Origin: Triangularia verruculosa
Taxonomy: Eukaryota; Ascomycota; Sordariomycetes; Sordariales; Podosporaceae
DNA: 64,000 nucleotides
Direction: 5' to 3'
Assembly (NCBI GenBank): GCA_033296885.1
Contig: MU863959.1
Span: 100,325-164,324, forward strand
Under the pieces are notes generated by a model. That model saw nothing but the letters and a program-made list of their open reading frames with translations. It was not told where the DNA came from and did not search any database. Below are positions 1 to 10,454 of this stretch, one piece after another; positions within the stretch are counted from its first letter, which is position 1; each line of letters starts with the position of its first letter. Made by a program: the position numbers and the translations under genes.

Positions 1-510
1 GGTGAGCAGGGCCATATCCATCGGACTGAACACCATCCGTTTACGCCCCCACGCAATGAGGCGACACATGTAACATGATCACGTAGAGGAGCTTGCGAAC
101 CACAGTGTATTACTTGATGTCCGTGGATGGCCCTTCGTTACACAACTAGTATCAACACGTGTCCAGCATCACCATAACACAGACCACCTGGAGATGACAT
201 CGGGAAAAGCGGCAACCACCGCGCGGCATCGTAGCACACCTGCAACGCCAAACTCGCGTATGACCTTTTGGAAATGACCTTCGTTTCCCATTCAGCCTCC
301 CCTCTCATTCAGCCTCCCCTGATGATGGCATGCGGTAGTAGGTATAAAATCTCCCCATTCTCCAGCTTTGAACCTCCTCTCCGACTCACCACATCCAACA
401 AACATTCAATACCCCTGCGAGTGGCCTATCCCACCAGCACTACCGAGCCTTAAATTGACACTGTCAAGAAACGATAATCAACACACCAACCGAGCTCAAC
501 AGTTTCCATA
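1..510. other. non-coding upstream region
   Basis: I see no convincing coding exon here. The right half holds the promoter and 5' leader of the small gene that starts at 511: a TATA box at 343-348 and then a C/A-rich leader without strong secondary structure. Confidence 0.5.
343..348 (+). promoter_or_regulatory. TATA box of the small KR-repeat gene
   Basis: A TATAAA lies 163 bases before the ATG at 511. It is followed by a CT/CA-rich stretch typical of fungal transcription starts and leaders. It supports the very short downstream frame being a real transcribed gene. Confidence 0.5.
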
Positions 511-669
511 ATGGACGGCCGAAAGAAAGATGGATCCACGGAACCCCCCAAGAGACCTGTCGGCGAGCCCAGCAAGAGACCCGTCGGCGAGCCCGCCAAA
601 AGAAGCGGTGGCAACGAGCCCCCTAAGCCCGATGGAGGTGTTGAGAAGCGCCCCACCAAAACCAAGTAG
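511..669 (+). CDS. small lysine/proline-rich repeat protein, 52 aa, function unknown
   Basis: This is a single-exon frame of 52 residues. It is very hydrophilic and rich in Lys, Arg, Pro, Gly and Glu, with no hydrophobic segment and no signal peptide. Its core is a tandem heptad-like repeat: KRPVGEPS, then KRPVGEPA, then KRSGGNEP, with another KR near the C-terminus. The ATG is the first one after the TATA box at 343-348. KR pairs are the sites cut by Kex2/KexB in fungal peptide precursors, but a precursor for that route should have a signal peptide and none is visible. I do not recognise the family. It could be a small basic nucleic-acid-binding protein or a stress-type disordered protein. 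Confidence 0.5.
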   Translation: MDGRKKDGSTEPPKRPVGEPSKRPVGEPAKRSGGNEPPKPDGGVEKRPTKTK

Positions 670-1025
670 AGTCGAGCATGGGCCTGGAAAAGAACGCAAG
701 CGGATGTGTCTGTCATTCTTGAGGCGCTGGGCGCGGTTGGTGACGAAGAAACGGGTTTTCTAGCTATTCATGATATTGGCTTTTGATTATTGAACGTTTT
801 CACTGGAGGCTAGGGATAGCAACGGGAGCTAGTATGGGATAGCACTTGAACCAGGACTCAAAATAAGTTGCGATATCAACTGTTGCTTCAATGCAGCTGT
901 GAGTGATCTCTACATACACCAGTAATTATTTTCATCATTCCCAAAAGAGCCAATCTTGACCATGTGAAAACCCATACACCCCTACAAGCAAACAAAAAAA
1001 GGGATCTTTCTCAACACGTTCGTCA
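670..1025. other. intergenic region
   Basis: 3' flanks of two genes on opposite strands that converge here. No exon, repeat or RNA gene was recognised. Confidence 0.5.
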
Positions 1026-2435
1026 TTATCTGGGATCATCATGCCCAAAGGCTTCCCCATAAATCTCGTATAAACTGTCCAACCAGTGCCCCAGTATTTC
1101 CATGGCCTCCTTCGCGTGTTTGACCTCCACGTTGCTATTCTCGTGCTCCGACTGCGCCAATTGCTCTCTGCAGTTGTCCATCACCCCCTCATAGGCCTCA
1201 ATCAATAGCAGCACCTGCAACTTGGCTGCCTGCGGATCCTCGTCAACGCCTTGTCTCTTCGGGAACAGTGCCTTCTTCAGCTCATCAGTGAGCATGTTGG
1301 TGCATATTTGCAAGGCAAGGGAGGTCTTGCAGTTCTCCCCTTTCGGGATCTTGAATCGCGGGGAAGGCGGCTTCGGGCTCTGTGCGACAGCAGGTTTGCT
1401 GCTTGAGGCTACTGGCGAACGCGGGGGAGCCACCCGACTGTGGTTCATGGCTCGCTGCTTCCGCTGTGGAGCCTGCGGAGGAATGGCAGGTGGCGTAGAC
1501 TCCTCTTCGGAACCACGTTCGCTGCTATCCACCACTGTGATGGACGATGCCGCTGACACAGGCGGGGTGACGGAATCAATCTGCGCACTAAAAGACTGGT
1601 GCTGAGGCGAGGAAGGCATCTCGACGATGACCTGCTTGGCAACAGTTGACTGTCTATATGCCGATTCACTAGGTTGGGGCCGGTAGAGCGAGATCTGTGA
1701 ACGCTTGAGGTCCAGTTCTGATGGCCGCCTTTTGATGATAGGGTAAAGTTCTGGACTGTTGACTTGTTCCATCGCGTCAAAGTCCGGAAGGATCGACCGA
1801 TAAGCGTCGGCCAAAATTGAGGCTCTGTCGTGAAGAGGGGGTTTGGGGTTTGACTGAGGATCCGGCTGTGGATAAATGGCGGGAACGAGTTTGAACGTTG
1901 GCGACTTTTGTTGTGCGACAAAGTGAAGCCTCGAAGTATTCTGAGGAGTGCATTTAGACAGAGGCCGAGGCTTTTCCCTCACCTTTGTCAAAGTGCCCTC
2001 GCTGCTGCTATGATCGGGAGCCCTGGAAGAGCCCGTGGAGAGTGTCAGAGTCTCGTAAATTGGCAAGCATGGCAACTCCGGAAGACTGGCGGAAGTGCGT
2101 GGTTGGCGCTGGGGCCGGGGGATGTTTTCGAAGGAGACATGATTTCCCATAGGGTAGCTGAATTCCTGTGGAGGTTCGCTTTCTTTTGCATATAGGCGAA
2201 CAAGTGACTTTTTCGTCAACCTTTTCCTTGAGACATTGGCTGGGGGTGAGTCGGTCGGGGTTTTTGCATCTCGACTCCTGAATAAGGCGAGCAGAGACAT
2301 GCTGCTGGTGTCGATACCGCGTGGCAAGGGGCAACGTAGATGCGGTGCACTGCCAAACGGAGTGGCTGTGTTGGTTGCCGTGTACAGTGGCTGTCCAGGT
2401 GATGAGGAAGGGTCTTGCTGTTTTTGTTCCGTCAT
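1026..2435 (-). CDS. hypothetical disordered protein with helical C-terminus, 469 aa
   Basis: This is one long uninterrupted frame. Residues 1 to about 360 are low-complexity and rich in Ser, Pro, Gln and Lys, as in intrinsically disordered regulators. The last roughly 100 residues change character: a conserved-looking helical segment begins with CKTSLALQICTNMLTDELKK and continues through two amphipathic helices to an acidic end (HDDPR). The fold therefore probably resides at the C-terminus and the rest is a flexible arm. There is no membrane segment and no signal peptide. The start is the first ATG of the frame. I do not recognise the family and assign no function. Confidence 0.65.
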   Translation of the reverse strand: MTEQKQQDPSSSPGQPLYTATNTATPFGSAPHLRCPLPRGIDTSSMSLLALFRSRDAKTPTDSPPANVSRKRLTKKSLVRLYAKESEPPQEFSYPMGNHVSFENIPRPQRQPRTSASLPELPCLPIYETLTLSTGSSRAPDHSSSEGTLTKVREKPRPLSKCTPQNTSRLHFVAQQKSPTFKLVPAIYPQPDPQSNPKPPLHDRASILADAYRSILPDFDAMEQVNSPELYPIIKRRPSELDLKRSQISLYRPQPSESAYRQSTVAKQVIVEMPSSPQHQSFSAQIDSVTPPVSAASSITVVDSSERGSEEESTPPAIPPQAPQRKQRAMNHSRVAPPRSPVASSSKPAVAQSPKPPSPRFKIPKGENCKTSLALQICTNMLTDELKKALFPKRQGVDEDPQAAKLQVLLLIEAYEGVMDNCREQLAQSEHENSNVEVKHAKEAMEILGHWLDSLYEIYGEAFGHDDPR

Positions 2436-3366
2436 CGGCAGGTCTCATGAGCCCGCGGTTGACCATGTCGCCATCATTGTATGCCCGTGCCGGGCCTCGA
2501 GACTGTGATCCCTGGGCACTGGACAGGAGTTTTCCTCAGTAGCCCCATCTTGACATGCGGGGAAGCGACCTAAGAGGAGGAGGCACTGGCTTCGGTGGAC
2601 GTTTCAAGGGCCGGCGTCGAAGTCAATTTTCTGTCTTGGTCCGCGCGAACAGGATGGTTGGAACGGTGACCGGCTCTTTGTGATGTTGACTTAACGATCC
2701 AAGTTCAATGGAGAAGTTTCAGATGGTATCTTTAGCGACAGTCATTTTCCTTGGAAATTCTTTCCTCGTGGACGTTCGCGAGCCTTTCTTTCGATGTCGT
2801 TCATGACGATCTCGACATGTGGTTCAGTGGAGATTCTCAACTGTTGGCGCCCTGAAACTTGGCAGCTGCTGGCGCTAGCGTTGGTGAGATTAGCGAGCAC
2901 GCCAGGGAGCTTGGGCCACCGCTTAGTTGATCCTCAGGCTGTCGTGTCAACGCTTCCCACTCCCGTCGTCTCCGAGTTCCCGTCTTCGCTGCCTTTTTGT
3001 CTGACATTGGTTAAGGAAGGTCCGCTGCAAGTAGTCGAAAAAAGGCGTCCGCAAAAAATACTAAGCAACAAGGCCCGGGCTGACTGGGAGCCTCGGTGAC
3101 AAGGGACAACCCCACCAGCCCGAAACAACGCCATTGTCGTCGAACTTGAGGAGGATCTTTGTTATACACAATAGCATTATTGTCGTCAGTTACCCCCACC
3201 GCTGTCAAGATGTAACCTCTGTCTTTGTTTGAGGTGGTCCATGGTTGGCTATAAGACTGTGTACTCCGACCCAGAAAACTGACCAGTCATACCCACCTTC
3301 AAACCACGAACCATACGGTAAGTTTTCGTTTGCAAGCGATACCACCACCGACAACTGCCCACAAAA
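2436..3366. other. divergent intergenic region, promoters of two genes
   Basis: About 930 bases separate the disordered-protein gene (minus) from the TBP-like gene (plus). Short frames here lack coding character. Close to 3366 a likely 5' leader intron opens with GTAAGT shortly before the TBP-like start codon. Confidence 0.45.
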
Positions 3367-4038
3367 ATGGCCGACTCTAACCAAGTTGACAGAAATCGAG
3401 ACATCTCCCCAGAGCTTGAAACATTAGAGTACCAGCCAGACTGGCCTGTTCCTCAAGTTCAGAACTTCGTCGCCACCGCCAATCTTGACTGCCGCATTGA
3501 CCTCTACCACCTCTCTCAGCAAGCACGCAATGTCGAGTACAGACCTCGCCGCTTGGCTGCTGTGATCATGCGCATCCGAGATCCTCGAACAACAGCATTG
3601 ATTTTCGCAAGCGGGAAAATGGTCGTCATAGGTGCCAAGAGCGAAGCCCTGGCTCGTCTTGCGGCTAGAAAACACGCTTATGCGGTTCAGAAGTGTGGCT
3701 ACAAGCCAAAGTTCCTAGACTTCAAGATCCAGAACATCGTCGCGAGTGTCAATGTCGGCTTCAACGTTAGACTGGAGGGGCTAGCTAACAGGTATCACGC
3801 AGTTGGCGCACGGTATGTGCCTGAAATATTCCCAGGCCTGTCCTTCAAGCAGTATCTAGGCAATAACGCGGATGGGTCACCGCGATCTTCTCCAACGCTT
3901 CTGATATTCACGTCAGGAAAGATTGTTGTCACCGGCGCGAAGACGGAAGATGACGTTAAGGTCAGTTTCGGCCGGGTGTATCCTCTTCTTTTTGACTTTC
4001 GATTTGACTCTGATCCAACGAGCACCACCAAGAAGTAG
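3367..4038 (+). CDS. TATA-binding protein (TBP) paralogue, divergent, 223 aa
   Basis: TBP binds the TATA box and nucleates RNA polymerase pre-initiation complexes through a two-repeat saddle fold. Repeat 1 (about residues 30-120) matches TBP closely: QNFVATANLDCRIDL, ARNVEYRPRR, AAVIMRIRDPRTTALIFASG, KMVV. Repeat 2 (about 120-215) has FKIQNIVAS, RLEGLANR, IFPGL, LLIFTSGKIVVTGAK. The four phenylalanines that kink DNA are all present (two IF.SGK motifs, PKFLDFK and the F near the C-terminus). Repeat 2 has an insertion rich in Asn/Ser/Pro before LLIF and a non-canonical C-terminal tail. The reading frame has no intron. A fungus normally carries one highly conserved TBP, so this is more likely a second, diverged copy (possibly a retrocopy) than the housekeeping gene. 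Start: first ATG, followed by a short acidic arm. Confidence 0.85.
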   Translation: MADSNQVDRNRDISPELETLEYQPDWPVPQVQNFVATANLDCRIDLYHLSQQARNVEYRPRRLAAVIMRIRDPRTTALIFASGKMVVIGAKSEALARLAARKHAYAVQKCGYKPKFLDFKIQNIVASVNVGFNVRLEGLANRYHAVGARYVPEIFPGLSFKQYLGNNADGSPRSSPTLLIFTSGKIVVTGAKTEDDVKVSFGRVYPLLFDFRFDSDPTSTTKK

Positions 4039-4902
4039 CAGGTAAGTATGCCTCCACAAGACACACACTAGGATTACACGTCAAGATAGATTTTTCATGA
4101 GAGCCACTGGCTGGCCAGTGGCTACTCACACCTAATACGACCTTGCTCATGATGATAGAGGCAAGGGTAGACAAAGAAAGGTTTCCGACCTACACTACTA
4201 ATAGACCAATATCAGCCAACCTAGAAATGACCCTTGATCCTCAAGTCCGAATGATTTTCTTTGTCCAGTAACTGCCTTGAATCCCAATACCTTTCAAGTC
4301 CGTCGTATCTGAACGGCCAATTGTTGCCTTTGTTCCTGACAGCTGACGTCCCAACAAACCCCTGCTGTTCGGTTCGGTCACATCTCCCCCAGTTCGCAAC
4401 GTAACACCGTTGCATCCCGCCATACTCCCGTGTCTCCCAAATCCGCCCATCGGCCGGGCACGGCAGGGCAGACAGGTCAACCCCGCATAGGTCGGAGGGA
4501 ACAACTCCAAACAGAGAACTTGGCATGTCGGTACATGGCCGCCATTTAGGCGATACTTGGCATTCAACGATCTGATTCGCGGGATCGGTTCTCTAATAGA
4601 AAATACGCCCGGCCTTCTGCTCGTCACGTTAGCTCCTGGCAAGATGCCTTACCCGCAAGGCAGAGTTTGCACCAGTGGAATATGGTTCGAAGGATCTACA
4701 TATTGGAATGCAAAAGGGAAGGTGATATGGCGGGATGGGGGAGTTGTATGTGACGTACCCGATAGCCAGGTAGGTGGAGATTGGGGGAGAAGGGGTTGGT
4801 AAGGTATAAAGTAATGGGGTATCTTGCCGTGAAGTTTCCATTCTATCGGATCAGTTCATCAAGGCAGTGTACGACAGGAGAAATACGACGACGATCACCA
4901 AG
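4039..4902. other. intergenic region with promoter of the sugar transporter
   Basis: A splice-donor-like GTAAGT sits two bases after the TBP-like stop codon, so a 3' UTR intron is possible. No exon was found. The right end contains a TATAAA at 4805-4810, about 95 bases before the transporter ATG. Confidence 0.45.
4805..4810 (+). promoter_or_regulatory. TATA box of the sugar transporter gene
   Basis: TATAAA about 95 bases upstream of the start codon at 4903, in the position expected for a fungal core promoter. Confidence 0.45.
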
Positions 4903-6585
4903 ATGGCCATCATCGGCTCCAAAGAAGAGCTTGCTGACCCGCGGCTCACCCGCATCGCGCAGGCGGATGACATCCCCTGGTACAAGAAGCCGAATCTTCG
5001 GTTCTTGTATCTTATCCTCGTGCCGACAGGTTTGGGAGTGGAATGGACTTCTGGTTTCGATAGCTCCATGATGAACAGCCTGCAAGCTGTGAAGGCATGG
5101 ACCGATTGTATGTTACCCCCTCCCCCTATCCCACCCGCCTCTTCACTGACTCATCATCACCATCAGACTTCGACAACCCCGACTCCTCCCGCCTTGGTCT
5201 CCTCAACGCAATGTACTCCCTCGGTGCCCTCATGGCCATTCCCTTCATCCCCACCGTCTCCCAGTACCTCGGCCGCCGCCGCACCATCCTAATGGCCTCC
5301 CTCATCATGTGCATGGGCGCCGGCCTCCAAGCCGGAGCCCGCAACAGCGACATGTTCCTCGCCTCCCGCTGGGTCCTCGGCTTCGGCATCCCCTTCGCCA
5401 TCGTCAACGCCTCCTCCATGATCGGCGAGCTCTCCTACGCCAACGAACGTCCCATCATGACTTCGCTCTTCAACGCATCGTGGTTTGTCGGGGCGATCAT
5501 CGCTGCGGGGACAACATATGGCACCTTCCAGATGACATCCACCTGGGCGTGGAGGTTACCCAGTCTGCTGCAGCTTGTCCCGAGCGCGTTCCAGCTCGGA
5601 TTCATGCACTGGTGCCCGGAGTCTCCTCGGTGGTTGGTCAGTCAGGACCGTGGGGATGAGGCGTTTGCCATCTTGCAAAAGTACCATTCTGAGGGGAAAG
5701 ATGGGGATGAGTTTGTTAGGCTGGAGTACGCGCAGATTCAGAGTACTATTGCCGCGGAGAAGGAGCTGGCCTCCAAGTTCCTCTGGGCGGATGTCTTCCG
5801 TGACGCTGCCATGAGAAGACGGTTCTTGCTTGCTGCTGTGGTCGGGTTCTTCACTCAATGGTCTGGAAACGGGCTGTTGAGCTTTTACATGAAGAAGATC
5901 CTCGCGCTGGTCAACATCACGGATAACCGGACGGTACAGCAGGTTATTCTCAGTAACACCTGCTGGGGGTTCATCAACGCGGTGCCGATTGCCTTGATCG
6001 CGCCACGGTTTCCGAGGCGGAGGATGTTTCTGATCTGCACCATTGGGACAGCGGTGGTGTACGTGGTCTGGACAATTGCTAGCGCAAGGGCAACGATTGA
6101 GAATAGCTCGGCAGCGGCGATTCCGGTGTTGGTGTTTATCTTTGTTTACTCACCGTAAGTGCTCAATCCCTGGATTCGGTGATGGAATTGTCTGCTGACC
6201 TGTGACGTGCAGATTCTACAACATCGGCTGGAATGCCTTGGCATACACTTACATGGTCGAGATCTTCCCCTATCAGCAACGTGCACAGGGCATCGCAGTC
6301 GAGCAGCTGACCGTCCGGTTCGCCGTCTTCTTCAACACATACGTCAACCCCATTGCTCTGGACGCCATTGGATGGAAGTACTACATTGTCTACTGCGTCT
6401 GGATTCTCGTCGAGATCGCCACCGTCTACCTCCTCTTCCCGGAGACGCACAACCGCACCCTCGAAGAGTTGAGTTTCATGTTCGAAGGCAAAGAGATGCA
6501 GGACAAGGTACAGAAGAACGTGGACAAGGTACTGGATGTCGAGTTGCAGGGTGTGCAGAGAAGGTCGTCCAAGGATGGGGTTTAA
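4903..6585 (+). CDS. MFS sugar transporter (hexose / lactose-permease-like), 521 aa
   Basis: A proton-coupled or facilitative sugar transporter of the plasma membrane. Exons 4903-5107, 5167-6154 and 6213-6585 join in frame (phases 1 and 2) to 521 residues, the usual length. Family marks are visible: GFDSSMMN in TM1, GRRRTI between TM2 and TM3, a PESPRWLV loop motif after TM6, the Y.NPIALDAIGWKYY segment near TM11 and the closing PET motif (FPETHNRTLEE). The start is taken at the second in-frame ATG (MAIIGSKEE), which best fits a cytosolic N-terminus. An ATG 36 bases earlier (4867) is possible. The substrate cannot be read from sequence. The closest style is the fungal lactose/cellobiose permease branch. 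Introns are 59 and 58 bases. Confidence 0.9.
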
Positions 6586-6612
6586 ACCGCGGGGTAAAGG
6601 GTTTAATGTCCA

Positions 6613-6843
6613 CGCTGTGGACGAAATAATTGGTACTGCAAGCCAGGATCACACCTTAAGAATAGTAGAAAAGGGCTTATCGATTATCTTTTTAAGGCTT
6701 ATTACTATCTTTTAATACGGTAAAAGTATCCTTTAAAGCCTATTAACTAACTTTTAAAGCCTATTAACTATCTTTTACGGCCTACTAGTTATCTATAAAT
6801 ACCGTATTCCCACTTTGCAGTGCCAGCCTTTCTGTCCAGGACG
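6613..6843. mobile_element. MITE-like element, copy 1 (231 bp, RIP-mutated)
   Basis: This short AT-rich element has imperfect inverted ends of roughly 31 bases. The left end reads CGCTGTGGAC...TGGTACTGCAA and the complement of the right end reads CGTCCTGGAC...TGGCACTGCAA. It has no coding capacity. A copy at 22062-22294 aligns along its whole length, with differences dominated by C/T and G/A changes. Flanks TAATGTCCA and TGATGTCGT match at 6 of 9 bases, compatible with a decayed 9-bp target duplication. Internally it carries short subrepeats around CCTATTAACTA. Confidence 0.75.
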
Positions 6844-7132
6844 TGATGTCGTGGTCGCGAGTTCTGGCAGCAGCGAAGTAACCAAGAATTTGTGCCGATG
6901 TGCTCACTGTGTGGAAGCATTACCCATGTAGCAAGGCGAGGAGGGAAGTGGTGCTCGATTCAAAGCCTGATGGCATATCTAGTATTGCTAGAAAAATGTT
7001 CCCCAACTGCGTCTCAAAGGTCCTGCTTTGAACGATGATGAGAAACGTCAAAATCTGTGTTTCCTCCCCGGTGGCACACAGGTTGTACGGCATCGTCTGG
7101 CGTCAGGGTACTGACCGTACTGACGCCAGACC

Positions 7133-8630
7133 CTAGCCATGGATCCCGCGCCGGTCATGCCAGCGTTTCAAGTCTGTCTTCCAGGGAAACATATCTGCAC
7201 CCTCCGGTACCCAACGCACGAACCTGTGCTCCAGCCTGGCTACGGTTGTCTCCCACGCTTGAGCTATCCCACCGTCGGTGCTCTCCCAGTCAGCCAAGTG
7301 TGGATCTGTGTATTGCAGACTAAGATTGAAAAGGTACGACATAAAGTCATAGGGACCCCAGAGCTCAACGTATGACCCGCCAATGCATCTAATTTCCTCG
7401 ACTGGCGCTAGCCGGTGTTCCCGTCTCCAAACTAATTTCGGTCGGGTGCGATACAGGCACAGAGCATTGAGAGCAACATTGTGTTGACGGCCACCTTGAT
7501 TGCGAATCGGGCAGGGCAGTACTCTCCAGGCGGGGTAATTCGAGTTTGGTACGTCTGCCAAGGGAACTTGACCGTGAAGGACGAAGTGAATCGACTTTAA
7601 AGAAGGGAGGCAGTTAAGGGCCAAAAGTCTGTATTGGTGTAGCCATTTAACCGGATAATGAGAGTGAATCCTCTGGCCGCAATTGATACACGGAGGGTCG
7701 TCCAATATCTTCAGATCAACAGGCTCGTAGTCGCTCTCTGAGTCGTCGCTCATCCCATCACCCGACTTTTCGCGGACGTGAATGCTCTTGGGGTCTAAAG
7801 CCCATTCCCTGCACTCATTATTCATGCTTTCGTCGACGACCCAGAGCGGCACCATGAGCCTTCGCACGCCGCTTAACCAATCAAGAACAGGAACAGTCAA
7901 GGGTGTTAACAATAAACAGTCCGTGAAAGTCGCCACAATACTTCGCCGTTTTCAGCCGAGTGGTAGAACCTGGGAGAAAGATACGGGGACGAACAAGGAA
8001 GTCTATGTGAAATAGATCATGTTCGGTGCTGGCAAGAATAGATTGACCACCGTATAGTGGAATGACCGTGGTGCTTCCATGGTCTCGGTGTGCCTGGTTG
8101 ACGACGCGTCTCGCCAGAGAGCAGCTTTGAGCGATCTTTTGCAGTCGAAGGTATCGACAGCCGCCAGGCATATCCGCTACTCTGGCATCCTTTCTTGTGT
8201 ATTTTCCGAGTCTGTGAAGATGTTTCTGGGTCACCCACGCAAGGCCACCGGCTAAGGACTGTCGAGGGCTTTGCCCGGTGGTTATAAGCTGGCGAGTGTG
8301 GTGGAATAATGCCTGAAGATCCTTCGAAAATCCGCCAAAAACTTTGCAGAGTCTCGAAGCAGTCTGGTTGTCACGGTGTCGGGTCTCAAACAATCGCTGT
8401 GCTAGAGTTGTGGGCAGCACAACAAAGGAATGAGCTGTTGGGCCATGCCGCAAACCTTCAATGTTGAGCAGCTCTTCGAAAATATTCCATTGGATGTCCG
8501 TGGGAAGATTCGTGAACTTTTCGAAGGTAGCCGGACTATCGTGTGGATTGACGATTGCATCGCCAAGTGCGACTGGTAGGGTGTCAGTTTGACACGCTGT
8601 GCCGGAGTGGCTGACGGTTAACTCCTCCAT
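7133..8630 (-). CDS. 2EXR / F-box-like domain protein, 475 aa
   Basis: Two frames (8630-7942 and 7871-7133) join in phase across a 70-base intron. The intron has donor GTATTG, an internal TTAAC branch-like site and acceptor TTAAG. The N-terminal part has an F-box-like/2EXR core (FTNLPTDIQWNIFEELL at about residues 37-53). Further on come ERDLFYID-like (here STEHDLFHID) and PRIF segments typical of the large fungal 2EXR group. The C-terminal half is Trp- and Arg-rich with an acidic patch (DDSESDYE) and a C..C pair. These proteins are usually annotated as unknown. An adaptor role in ubiquitin ligation is only inferred. Without the intron the two frames would be a frameshifted pseudogene, so the splice site is the decisive point. 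Confidence 0.65.
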
Positions 8631-9076
8631 GGATCAACGAATCGTTCTGAGGCCAGGTGTGGAAGACCGAATGGCCGGCTTCAGGATGTCTTGCAGCTTA
8701 CGCCTTAAAACAAGGAGAGGGCGAGGTAGAGCGACGAACGAGCTAGCAACCGTTACTATAACGAAAGTGAAGAAGAGGCCAAAACAAAAGCGAAAAGGGC
8801 GGGGTAGCGGCAAAGGCCTTATGACCGGTCAAAGCACGTGTGCCGCCCTATGTTTCCGACCCAACACAGGTAGAGAAGACGTGAGTTGGGATGGCGGAAC
8901 GCGCGTTGGAGGATTAGGCGTGACCCTACCAATCATATAGCTATTAGCAGGAGAGAATTGCTCCATAAATTGGATACCGATCCCGGAAAATCGACATGTG
9001 AGGGAAGTGCGCCATTGGCGATTTGATGAAAGATTCCGTCTATTCCACTCCAGCCAACTCCGACTCCAGTCCTTAC
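8631..9076. other. intergenic region
   Basis: Promoter side of the 2EXR-like gene and 3' flank of guanylate kinase. Nothing else was recognised. Confidence 0.4.
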
Positions 9077-10102
9077 TCAAGCCTTGGGCTGAGCAAAAAC
9101 GAACTCCTCCAGCTCCTGATACGCCTTATCCAAATCCTAAAACGCCAATGTCAGCATGCTGCAACAAGCAAGGCACTCGATCTCCAACCTACATCATTGA
9201 CAATAATCTTCTCATGAATCCCCGGCACCTTAGCGTACTCCAGCTCAACCTTGGCTTGCTTGAGTCTCTTCTGGATGCTCTCTTCGCTCTCGGTGCCTCT
9301 GCCCCTCAACCTCTGCTCCAGCGCCTCCTCGCTGGGCGGCGCAATGAAGACATAGCGCGCAGGGTAGTTTTGGGCCTGGATCTGCTTCACGCCCTCGACC
9401 TCAATATCCAAAACAGTGACCTTCCCCTTGGCCTTTTGCTCTTCGATCGTCTGCTTGGAGGTGCCGTAGTAGTTGTCGCCAAACTTGGCACTATTCCTCA
9501 GGCGTTAGCCGGGCCTGCCTTTCGTTTGTGTTTGTAGATCTTAGCGGGAGCGTTACTTCTCAATGAACCCATCAGCCTGCTTCAACGTCTCAAACGCCTC
9601 CTTTGTCACGAAGTGGTAGTGAACGCCATCGGTCTCGCCAGGGCGTGGCCCGCGGGTGGTATGCGACACAGAAAGAGTGAAGGTATCAGGGTGGTTCTAG
9701 AGGAACGCTTTTGTCAACATCGCCGGTCTCTCGCCTGACCGCCGTCTGATCTCGTGGTGGAAACGGTTTTCGTGTGGGGGGCATGGCAGGTCATACCTGG
9801 AACAGGCGGCCGTAGAGAGTTCCCTTGCCGACGCCGGATGGGCCCGAGATAACGATAGGGCGGGAGTCGGGGACTGTTTGTTGAGCCAACACTGTCAGCA
9901 AATCTGGTGGTCGTCAAGGTGTGCGTGTTCCCTGGAACTTCAGATGGCTCGGGGTATGGCGGGGCAGAGCGCGCCGAAGCTCGGGTTCCGCGGTGTCAGG
10001 AAGCGCATTGGCGGGGGAGAACTGACCTGGGGCCATTGTATGTACAAAGCGTGAACGAAGGACGTTTAACGAAGATCTGGAAAGCTGGAGAAACGGTCGC
10101 AT
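9077..10102 (-). CDS. GUK1: guanylate kinase, 222 aa, possible mitochondrial presequence
   Basis: Phosphorylates GMP/dGMP with ATP. Five exons (10102-10027, 9891-9797, 9696-9557, 9490-9193, 9136-9077) join in frame. The P-loop SGPSGVGKGT lies near residue 45. It is followed by SVSHTTRGPRPGE and the GMP-binding Y.F segment, then GTSKQTIEEQ, VLDIEVEGVKQI and the lid-region RGRGTESEES. The end is IIVNDDLDKAYQELEEF. From the first ATG the protein has a 22-residue Arg/Ser/Leu-rich, acid-free leader (MRPFLQLSRSSLNVLRSRF) that resembles a mitochondrial targeting signal. The second ATG (10036) would give a 200-residue cytosolic enzyme like that of yeast. The two starts lie in the same exon, so leaky scanning could make both forms. 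All introns have GT/AG ends (56-135 bases). Confidence 0.93.
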
Positions 10103-10454
10103 GGTCTAGAGAAATAGTAGAGCGCCGTTTTGGAGTTGGGCCACTCCAACGAGGGGTCTGCCCGTGCACGTTAGTTTGACGTGCATGGCTGCCCCACTTT
10201 GCAAATCGACTTTCAGGGTCATGACTGTTCGTTCCTACATCTGCATCACGAGGCGCCCATGACTCTTGAATGGAATATCATGATATGTGCGCTTGGTAGC
10301 GCAGAGGAGTATTGAGTGTAGTCAGACCGTATCCTATCATATACCTACGCTGCACAAGTCTTGGAACATGGCTGTGACACGGCTATTTCGTTGGTCGACC
10401 TCGCATATAACCCTAGCCCTAGCCCTTGCTTTCCTCCTCCAACCATCTCCCTCA
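10103..10454. other. short intergenic region
   Basis: Holds the promoter of guanylate kinase and the 3' end of the GFA gene. No other feature was seen. Confidence 0.4.

Noticed and set aside
450..716. Minus-strand frame of 88 codons opposite the KR-repeat gene
   Set aside because: Antisense shadow of the repeat. The plus strand has the TATA box, leader and clean start.
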